A DNA stretch of 15,027 nucleotides from an uncultured Eubacterium sp. (GTDB lineage Bacteria > Bacillota > Clostridia > Eubacteriales > Eubacteriaceae): NCBI GenBank assembly GCA_902784045.1, contig CACZTE010000010.1, positions 1-15,027 of the forward strand, given 5' to 3'. The translations under genes and the position numbers were made by a program. Below the pieces are notes generated by a model. The model saw only the letters and a program-made list of their open reading frames with translations. It was not told where the DNA came from and did not search any database. Of this stretch, positions 1 through 5,362 are shown one piece after another (the first letter of the stretch is position 1; the number at the start of each line of letters is the position of its first letter).

Positions 1-1
1 T

Positions 2-169
2 CAGTCAGGTCAAGATAAAACCAAAGCAACATCCATCGATGACGATGTGAATGAAGAAAAAACCGGTGATGCCGATAAAAAACCGCACTCCGATAATGAC
101 GGTCATTCAAAAGATGATCAAGCAGATCAAAAGGACATCAACGAACATGTCGACGATTATTTGCTTTGA
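2..169 (+). CDS. 3' end of a truncated gene with a charged acidic tail
   Basis: This open frame enters from the left edge and ends at TGA 167-169, giving 55 visible residues. The segment is hydrophilic and low in complexity, rich in Asp, Lys, Gln, His and Glu, with no recognisable domain; it ends in DDYLL. It looks like a disordered C-terminal tail. In Bacillota the membrane protease gene ftsH often lies just upstream of coaX, and FtsH proteins often carry variable charged tails, so ftsH is a reasonable guess from context alone. Nothing in the visible residues proves it. The next gene starts 63 bases downstream, with no clear terminator between, so co-transcription is possible. Confidence 0.6.
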   Translation, partial: QSGQDKTKATSIDDDVNEEKTGDADKKPHSDNDGHSKDDQADQKDINEHVDDYLL

Positions 170-232
170 TCCTTTAGAGAATAGCCGCATGCGGCAAAAT
201 ACCGTAAAAAAATAAAGGAGTATTACCGCAAT

Positions 233-658
233 ATGGATACGCTACATACGGTTGCCGGAACCCTGAAGCCCGGCATGGGTCTAAAAAAAGATTTTGAAGT
301 CACACGGTCACACACTGCCCGTTCGGTCGGAAGCGGTGGTTTGGAAGTGCTCGCTACGCCGATTTTGATCGAATGGGTAGAAAATGCTGCTTACGAAATG
401 GTTTCGCTCTGCATGGCCGATGAACAAACCACAGTGGGAGTTCAAGTGAACTTGGATCATGTGGCAGCAACACCTGTCGGTATGAAGGTCAGAGTAATCG
501 TGACGCTTACCGGGGTTGAAAACCGTAAATTAACTTTTAAAGTGGAAGCACGTGATACAGTTCAAGCAATTGCGACGGGAACACATGTGCGCTATGTCGT
601 TAACAAAACGAAATTCATGGAAAAGGTACTCAAAAAAAGAGAGCAAGACCAAAAATGA
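233..658 (+). CDS. FlK-like hotdog-fold acyl-CoA thioesterase
   Basis: A 141-residue protein resembling the fluoroacetyl-CoA thioesterase (FlK) family, single-domain hotdog enzymes that hydrolyse short acyl-CoA thioesters in the cytoplasm. The residues known as the FlK catalytic set fall at the same numbers here: Thr42 (in VLATP), Glu50 (in EWVENAAY), Gly69 and His76 (in NLDHVAATP). The start at 233 is supported by AAGGAG at 215-220. The gene ends in an ATGA overlap with coaX, so the two are translationally coupled. Family members outside fluoroacetate producers are mostly uncharacterised, so the substrate is unknown; acetyl-CoA or another short acyl-CoA is possible. The pairing with a CoA-biosynthesis gene suggests a role in CoA-pool maintenance, which is inference. 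Confidence 0.85.
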   Translation: MDTLHTVAGTLKPGMGLKKDFEVTRSHTARSVGSGGLEVLATPILIEWVENAAYEMVSLCMADEQTTVGVQVNLDHVAATPVGMKVRVIVTLTGVENRKLTFKVEARDTVQAIATGTHVRYVVNKTKFMEKVLKKREQDQK

Positions 659-1431
659 TTTTAGTGATAGATGTGGGGAATACCAACACCGAAGTTGGGG
701 CCTTTCGGGGCAATGATCTTGTTTGTTCCTGGCGAATGATGACAAAAACCCCCAGAACTTCAGATGAATTCGCCGTCGCTTTTCGCGGATTTTTGGGAAC
801 GGATAATTTAGACGCAAAAGAAGTCGAAGATGTTATCATCGCATCTGTCGTCCCTGATGTGATGCATTCAATGGTTAACGGTATCAAAAAAGTTTTCGGA
901 ATCGAGCCAATGCGCGTAGGTCCCGGTATTAAAACTGGGATGCCGATTTTAACCAGTGATCCTTCCGAAGTGGGAGCTGACCGCATCATTGATGCAGTGG
1001 CGGCTTATACACTATACGGTGGGCCTGTTTTGGTATTGGATTTCGGAACAGCTACCACTTTTGATTATATCAACGCCAAAGGCGCATTGGTGGCTAAGGT
1101 TACTTCTCCCGGTATTCGCATCGCATCGGAAGCTCTTTTCAGAAATGCTGCACAGTTGCCGAATATCGCTATCAAAAAACCGAAAAGCATTTTGGCTAAG
1201 GATACCGTAACCAGTATGCAGGCTGGTTTGGTGTATGGATATATTGGACAGGTTGCCTATATCATTGATAAAATGAAACAGGAAATCGGTGGAGATGATC
1301 CAGTCAAAGTTGTCGCTACCGGTGGTTACGGACGTATGTTTTTAGATGAAGTTTCGACGATTGATGTCTTTGATCCGCAATTAGCGCTGAAAGGCCTCAA
1401 AATCATTCACGATAAAAACATCAAAAAATAA
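655..1431 (+). CDS. coaX: Type III pantothenate kinase
   Basis: A 258-residue cytoplasmic enzyme that phosphorylates pantothenate, the first step of coenzyme A synthesis. It belongs to the ASKHA (acetate/sugar kinase, Hsc70, actin) fold. Visible motifs are the N-terminal phosphate loop DVGNTNTEVGAF (6-17), GADR (107-110) with the presumed catalytic Asp109, the second nucleotide-binding strand DFGTATTFDYI (129-139), SPGI (151-154), DTVTSMQAGLVYG (183-195) and ATGGYG (221-226). Length is typical of the family. Type III enzymes usually need a monovalent cation and resist feedback by CoA. The start ATG 655 overlaps the stop of the thioesterase gene, so its ribosome site lies inside that gene. dusB follows after 69 bases. 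Confidence 0.96.
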   Translation: MILVIDVGNTNTEVGAFRGNDLVCSWRMMTKTPRTSDEFAVAFRGFLGTDNLDAKEVEDVIIASVVPDVMHSMVNGIKKVFGIEPMRVGPGIKTGMPILTSDPSEVGADRIIDAVAAYTLYGGPVLVLDFGTATTFDYINAKGALVAKVTSPGIRIASEALFRNAAQLPNIAIKKPKSILAKDTVTSMQAGLVYGYIGQVAYIIDKMKQEIGGDDPVKVVATGGYGRMFLDEVSTIDVFDPQLALKGLKIIHDKNIKK

Positions 1432-1500
1432 TAGATCGTCTATGTTTTGTCTTATGCAGATTAACATAGAAGTTTGTAAAATCTTTAACAGGATATTTAT

Positions 1501-2484
1501 ATGTTTAATTTAAATTTTCAAAACAAGCCGGTATTTCTGGCACCAATGGCAGGTTATACAGACCTGCCATTTCGTTTGTTTTCAAAAAAATTCGGTGCAG
1601 ATGTTGTGACAACGGAAATGGTTTCCGCCAAGGGTCTTTATTACGGGGATAAAAAAACTGCATTGCTTTTATCCACTGATTCGGCGGAAGCACCGGTCGG
1701 TGCCCAGATTTTTGGAAGCGAACCCGATATTATTTCTCAGGTAATCAAAGAAAAATTAAACACCATGTCTTTTGCTTTCATCGACTTCAATGCCGGATGT
1801 CCAGCACCGAAAATCGTTAAAAATCATGATGGATCAGCGCTTTTAAAGGATTTAGAGCGTCTTTCCGATGTTGTGAGGGCGATGACTGCCGCTAGTCAAA
1901 AACCTGTGACCGTCAAGCTTAGACTCGGTTGGGATTCAGAGCATATTGTTATAGACGAGGCTGCGAAAAGAATTGAGGATGCCGGAGCAGCGGCGATTTT
2001 TATTCACGGCCGAACTCGGGAAATGTTTTATTCCGGAAAAGCCGACTGGAATGAAATTGCACGGGTAAAATCCGAATTGTCTATACCGGTTGTGCTGAAC
2101 GGTGATATAAAATGCGGTGCGGACGCGGTGCGCGCCTTTGAACAAACCGGTTGCGACGGCATTATGATCGGACGCGCGGCTGTCGGAAATCCTTTTATCT
2201 TCCGTGAAGTGAAAGCCGCGCTTTCCGGGAAATCATGGAATCCTCCAACGTATGCGGATAAGATGACGGCGGCGATTGATCACCTAGAAGCTGTTCGGGT
2301 AATGAGCTCACATCCCGCCGCAATACGCGCTATGCGAAAACAGCTTGTAGCCTACACCAAAGGGATACCCGGCTCATCTGCGATAAGAACAGCTATTTTT
2401 AAAGAAGAAGATGGGCAAAAGCTGGTTGATTTGCTCAAAGAATACAGAGAAAGATTTCTTTCCTCAGCCTCTGTACAATGTTAA
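1501..2484 (+). CDS. dusB: tRNA-dihydrouridine synthase (DusB type)
   Basis: A 327-residue FMN-dependent enzyme that reduces uridine to 5,6-dihydrouridine in the D-loop of tRNAs. It is a TIM barrel followed by a helical tRNA-binding domain. Visible motifs: FMN-binding APMAGYTD (14-21), DFNAGCPAPKIVKNHDGSAL (95-114) with the catalytic acid Cys100, VKLRLGW (138-144), the FMN-phosphate region HGRTREMFYSG (169-179), NGDI (200-203) and GIMIGRAAVGNPFIF (220-234). Length is normal. A weak AGGA at 1490-1493 precedes the ATG. The gap to coaX holds only an 8-base-pair inverted repeat (1439-1446 with 1463-1470), so the two genes are probably one transcript. The stop codon sits in the short inverted repeat ACAATG/CATTGT (2475-2491), too weak to call a terminator. 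Confidence 0.95.
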   Translation: MFNLNFQNKPVFLAPMAGYTDLPFRLFSKKFGADVVTTEMVSAKGLYYGDKKTALLLSTDSAEAPVGAQIFGSEPDIISQVIKEKLNTMSFAFIDFNAGCPAPKIVKNHDGSALLKDLERLSDVVRAMTAASQKPVTVKLRLGWDSEHIVIDEAAKRIEDAGAAAIFIHGRTREMFYSGKADWNEIARVKSELSIPVVLNGDIKCGADAVRAFEQTGCDGIMIGRAAVGNPFIFREVKAALSGKSWNPPTYADKMTAAIDHLEAVRVMSSHPAAIRAMRKQLVAYTKGIPGSSAIRTAIFKEEDGQKLVDLLKEYRERFLSSASVQC

Positions 2485-2604
2485 ACATTGTTTTATAACA
2501 TATAATATCAGTTAGGGTCATTACACAGGATTTGATTCAATAATGAAGACATCTCAAAAAGCAATCTGTTTTCTTGAAATATTGATTTTTGAGTAAAAAA
2601 TATT

Positions 2605-2638
2605 TTGATTTGACGGTCGAATGCATTTATAATATAAA
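2605..2638 (+). promoter_or_regulatory. Predicted sigma-70-type promoter for the lipoprotein pair
   Basis: Two overlapping arrangements fit: TTGATT (2605-2610), 17 bases, TATAAT (2628-2633); and TTGACG (2610-2615), 17 bases, TATAAA (2633-2638). Either puts the transcript start near 2640-2646, just upstream of the AAAGGAAG ribosome site at 2649-2656. The 208-base gap from dusB (2485-2692) contains nothing else I can identify. Confidence 0.6.
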
Positions 2639-2692
2639 ATGAAAAGAAAAAGGAAGAAATACCGCTAAAAAAGATTCTATGCTCTATCGTTT

Positions 2693-3031
2693 TTGTTAAC
2701 TGTGGCGTTGCTAATCTTACTTGCGTGTTGCAATTTCAATCCAAATGCGGCTAAAAATATTGGTGATTGGACAATTGAATCCATGTCGGTAAACGAGGAA
2801 ACTATTAAGCCCGGAGAAAACCATAAAGAGGCTATTCAGTTTACCTTTAAACAAGACGGAATCGGTGTGATCAAAGGAGATAACGTATCATCAGATATAA
2901 AATGGACAATTGAGGACGATACGGTTTCTTTTGGTGATGACAATACAACAATTAAAGGAACATTGAAAGACGATAAATTATATGTTGAAAAATACGGCGG
3001 AGATGTGGACCTCGTGATGGTTCGCAAATAA
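2693..3031 (+). CDS. Small lipoprotein, paralogue of the next gene; start codon unclear
   Basis: The open frame gives a short hydrophobic stretch and a lipobox-like LLACC, then about 100 hydrophilic residues with an extracellular beta-rich look (IGDWTIESMS, FTFKQDGIGVI, IKWTIEDDTVSFG). It aligns with the neighbouring lipoprotein, so it is likely a membrane-anchored surface protein of the same small lipocalin-like type; function unknown. The start is a problem. The only in-frame start-like codon after the last stop is TTG 2693, which lacks a ribosome site and gives a signal peptide with no basic residues. Upstream in the same frame lie KRFYALSF, a TAA (2666-2668) and, before that, ATG 2639 encoding MKRKRKKYR. 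The AAAGGAAG site (2649-2656) points at about 2663-2668, where no start exists. The gene may be damaged or the read may contain an error. Confidence 0.6.
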   Translation: MLTVALLILLACCNFNPNAAKNIGDWTIESMSVNEETIKPGENHKEAIQFTFKQDGIGVIKGDNVSSDIKWTIEDDTVSFGDDNTTIKGTLKDDKLYVEKYGGDVDLVMVRK

Positions 3032-3084
3032 AATACCATCCATGGCAGTTGTGGTTTTTCATTAAGCAAATAAATGAGAAGGAT

Positions 3085-3519
3085 ATGAAAAAAAGAACTA
3101 TTATTATAGCCTTGCTAATGGCATTTATGCTAACAATGACGTTTACGGCATGCGAAGACGGAAGTGATAAAAAAACCGTGATCCCATTGCCGTCGGCCAC
3201 CCCGGCAGAAGGTGAGCATCCAACTGAAGCCGTGGGGTTGTGGAAATTGGATCGTGCATCTAAAGATGGTACGACATTATCCGGGACGGAATTCGCAAAA
3301 TTCGAATTGAATCTCAAGCAAGACGGTACTGGTATCGTTTCTTTTGATGATGCTGCTGATGATGACCCGGCCAAAACGGGAAATATTACCTGGGCTGTTT
3401 CAAAGGGAAAACTGATCATCAATGACGGCTCTGCCAGTGAAGAAGCTGATTTTGATGGCTCCACAATTACTTTTCCTGATTATCAGGGAACTGAAATTCA
3501 AGCGGTATTTAAAAAATAG
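3085..3519 (+). CDS. Small lipoprotein with GTG-W type beta domain
   Basis: A 144-residue predicted lipoprotein of unknown function. The N-terminus is a classic signal: MKKR, a hydrophobic core, then FTAC with the lipidation Cys at residue 23. A Pro/Ser/Thr linker (about 24-50) follows, then a domain starting VGLWKLDRAS and containing LNLKQDGTGIVSF, GNITWAVSKGKLIIND and DGSTITFPD. That layout (W, DGTG, W, I/V-rich strands) resembles small lipocalin-like lipoprotein domains and aligns with the preceding gene. ATG 3085 is chosen over the upstream GTG 3049 because only ATG 3085 begins a proper signal peptide; AAGGA lies unusually close, one base away. The gap to the preceding gene is 53 bases, so they are probably co-transcribed. 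The A6-TAG-T6 sequence at the stop (3511-3525) has no GC stem and is not a convincing terminator. Confidence 0.82.
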   Translation: MKKRTIIIALLMAFMLTMTFTACEDGSDKKTVIPLPSATPAEGEHPTEAVGLWKLDRASKDGTTLSGTEFAKFELNLKQDGTGIVSFDDAADDDPAKTGNITWAVSKGKLIINDGSASEEADFDGSTITFPDYQGTEIQAVFKK

Positions 3520-3594
3520 TTTTTTCGTGTGTTTTTCTGATGTTGGCACGCTTATCAATCTGTGTTTCCCATATTTTTAGCCAATCAGTTCATA

Positions 3595-3624
3595 TTGATG
3601 AGAAATGTTTGATCTTTTTATGAT
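3595..3624 (+). promoter_or_regulatory. Possible promoter for the NfeD gene
   Basis: TTGATG (3595-3600) and TATGAT (3619-3624) are 18 bases apart, 26 bases before the NfeD start, with the ribosome site AAGGAG (3640-3645) downstream. This is a moderate match only. Confidence 0.35.
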
Positions 3625-3650
3625 TTTATTAAACAGAAAAAGGAGATGTT

Positions 3651-4109
3651 ATGGCGGAGATACAACTTTGGGGCGCAATTCTTGTGCTTTCGCTTATCAC
3701 AGCTCTTGCCTTTGGAATGATAGAAGCAGTCTGGTTCGCGATTGGATCGGCTGCCGCGCTCATCGCGCATTTTGTAGGAGCGGTTCTTTGGCAACAAGTA
3801 CTTTTATTCGTGACGGTGTCCATCATTCTTTTAGTCATCAGCAGACCGTTAACCAAAAAATGGATCAACATGCGCGCAATTAAAACCGGTGCTGAGGCTC
3901 TCATCGGCAAGGAAGTTCGAGTCGTAAAAGATATTGACAACAAGGCGGAAGAAGGACTTGTGGTCATTGGCGGAATGGAATGGACCGCAAGATCCAAAGA
4001 CCCGAATATTTGCATACCGAAAAATGCCAGTGCCCGAATCGTTGCCATTGAAGGGGTGAAATTAATTGTTGAAAAAATTAACAATTCGGAGTTAAAAGAA
4101 AACGATTGA
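3651..4109 (+). CDS. NfeD-family membrane protein (short form)
   Basis: A 152-residue membrane protein of the short NfeD class, the usual partner of stomatin/SPFH proteins (as YbbJ partners QmcA in Escherichia coli). The N-terminal half carries about three hydrophobic segments (roughly 6-24, 27-45 and 48-66). The C-terminal part (about 80-142) is the OB-fold domain, with GAEALIGKEVRVVKDI and the signature GLVVIGGMEWTARS (102-115), where the Gly and Trp positions are typical. It lacks the N-terminal ClpP-like protease domain of long NfeD proteins. The start has a good AAAGGAG site. The SPFH gene follows 208 bases later with its own likely promoter, so the pair may be transcribed together and separately. 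The pair is thought to scaffold membrane microdomains; the exact client here is unknown. Confidence 0.88.
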   Translation: MAEIQLWGAILVLSLITALAFGMIEAVWFAIGSAAALIAHFVGAVLWQQVLLFVTVSIILLVISRPLTKKWINMRAIKTGAEALIGKEVRVVKDIDNKAEEGLVVIGGMEWTARSKDPNICIPKNASARIVAIEGVKLIVEKINNSELKEND

Positions 4110-4165
4110 TCATTAATTGAAATGATTTACCGCGATACGAGTTATCAGAACTTTTTTGTGTTTTA

Positions 4166-4204
4166 GTCTTCGACTTTTATATCATATATGATAAACATGA
4201 AGAC
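4166..4204. repeat. Imperfect inverted repeat between NfeD and SPFH genes
   Basis: GTCTTC (4166-4171) is mirrored by GAAGAC (4199-4204), and between them lies a perfect 14-base palindrome centred at 4186/4187 (4180-4193, TATCATATATGATA). No T-run follows on the plus strand, so it is not an ordinary terminator for the NfeD gene. It may be an operator upstream of the SPFH promoter or an mRNA hairpin. The rest of the 4110-4317 gap shows only the promoter described next. Confidence 0.4.
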
Positions 4205-4250
4205 AAAAGACAGTATTAAACCAAAGATGTTTGAGAAGGTATCATTATTT

Positions 4251-4278
4251 CTGACAATTTGAAAATGGCATGTATAAT
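4251..4278 (+). promoter_or_regulatory. Predicted promoter of the SPFH gene
   Basis: CTGACA (4251-4256), 16 bases, then a perfect TATAAT (4273-4278). The transcript would begin near 4285, with the strong AGGAGGG site (4305-4311) six bases before ATG 4318. Confidence 0.6.
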
Positions 4279-4317
4279 GGAATATAGGTGTATTTTACTA
4301 TTTTAGGAGGGAGTAAA

Positions 4318-5244
4318 ATGATGATTTTTTTCTTAATATTTTTGTTGGTGATTTTTATTGCCATCATTGCGGCATCTGTAAGAATTGTACCCCAGGCTCA
4401 TGCTTATATTGTTGAGCGTCTGGGAGCATATCTTTGCACATGGAATACCGGCGTTCATTTTAAGATTCCGTTTATTGACCGCGTGTCCACACGGATGAGT
4501 TTAAAAGAACAGGTCGCTGATTTTCCGCCCCAGCCCGTCATCACCAAAGATAACGTCACGATGCAGATTGACACTATAATCTATTTTCAGATTACCGATC
4601 CCAAGCTCTATGCCTATGGCGTTGAAAATCCGTTGATGGCCATGGAAAATCTGGCGGCGACAACCCTTCGAAACATCATAGGTGATATGGAGCTTGATGA
4701 GACTCTCACTTCACGAGACGTGATTAATACGCATATGCGGGCGGCGCTCGATACAGCGACAGATCCCTGGGGAATTAAAGTCAATCGTGTGGAACTGAAA
4801 AACATTGTGCCGCCGGCTGCTATCCGTGACGCGATGGAAAAACAAATGAAAGCCGAACGCGAACGCCGTGAAGCCGTCACCCGTGCGGAAGGGCAGAAAC
4901 GCTCGCAGATTCTCGTGGCGGAAGGTCAAAAAGAAGCGGCAATTTTGGAAGCTGAAGCCGAAAAACAATCGACCATTCTTCTCGCTGAAGCTAAACGCGA
5001 AAAAATGATTCGTGAAGCCGAAGGACAGGCCATCGCCATTGCGCGCATTAAGCAAGCAGGCGCTGATGAAGCCGTATTAACGATTAAAAGCCTTCAAGCT
5101 GTTGAAAAGATGGCGGATGGACAGGCAACCAAAATCATTGTTCCTTCAGATTTACAAGGAATTGCTTCTTTGGCTTCATCCATTTCTGAAATTGTCAATA
5201 CTGATAAGCTCTCAAAACACAAAATCAACGGAAAAACAGAATAG
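4318..5244 (+). CDS. Stomatin/QmcA-type SPFH (band 7) membrane protein
   Basis: A 308-residue prohibitin/stomatin-family protein. One N-terminal membrane helix (2-20) is followed by the SPFH domain (about 21-165: VPQAHAYIVERLGAY, GVHFKIPFID, DNVTMQIDTIIYFQI). Then comes the typical VPPAAIRDAMEKQMKAERERR (164-184). A long Ala/Glu-rich helical region (about 172-250) contains repeated AEGQ units (190-193, 201-204, 234-237), expected to form a coiled coil for ring assembly. The helical-tail IVPSDLQG (274-281) is also characteristic. ATG 4318 is preferred over the upstream GTG 4288 because of the AGGAGGG site and because it begins the membrane helix directly. Such proteins form membrane-associated cages or microdomains, often modulating proteases such as FtsH. 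Its NfeD partner lies just upstream. Specific function here is not known. Confidence 0.93.
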   Translation: MMIFFLIFLLVIFIAIIAASVRIVPQAHAYIVERLGAYLCTWNTGVHFKIPFIDRVSTRMSLKEQVADFPPQPVITKDNVTMQIDTIIYFQITDPKLYAYGVENPLMAMENLAATTLRNIIGDMELDETLTSRDVINTHMRAALDTATDPWGIKVNRVELKNIVPPAAIRDAMEKQMKAERERREAVTRAEGQKRSQILVAEGQKEAAILEAEAEKQSTILLAEAKREKMIREAEGQAIAIARIKQAGADEAVLTIKSLQAVEKMADGQATKIIVPSDLQGIASLASSISEIVNTDKLSKHKINGKTE

Positions 5245-5256
5245 ACGAAACCTAAC

Positions 5257-5295
5257 AAAAAACGTCCAACGCATTGAAAGCGGCGGACGTTTTTT
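5257..5295. terminator. Bidirectional intrinsic terminator
   Basis: AAAAAACGTCC (5257-5267) pairs perfectly with GGACGTTTTTT (5285-5295), with a small CGC/GCG stem inside the 17-base loop. The A-run on one side and T-run on the other make it work on both strands, fitting its place between the convergent SPFH and aconitase-family genes. The rest of 5245-5362 shows no gene. Confidence 0.9.
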
Positions 5296-5362
5296 GAATT
5301 ATAATCTTTTGAACTGTTATTCGCTTATAAAAGTCATAAGTTCATTTATTATATTGATGCGT

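Noticed and set aside
1439..1470. 8-base-pair inverted repeat between coaX and dusB as a terminator
   Set aside because: AT-rich stem, 16-base loop and no T-run; more likely chance.
2952..3464. Minus-strand frame of 170 codons across the lipoprotein genes
   Set aside because: It is low in complexity (Ser/Ala/Val-rich), antisense to a clear lipoprotein, and has no plausible start site.
3511..3525. A6-TAG-T6 at the end of the second lipoprotein gene as a terminator
   Set aside because: It has no G-C pairs in the stem and only a three-base loop.
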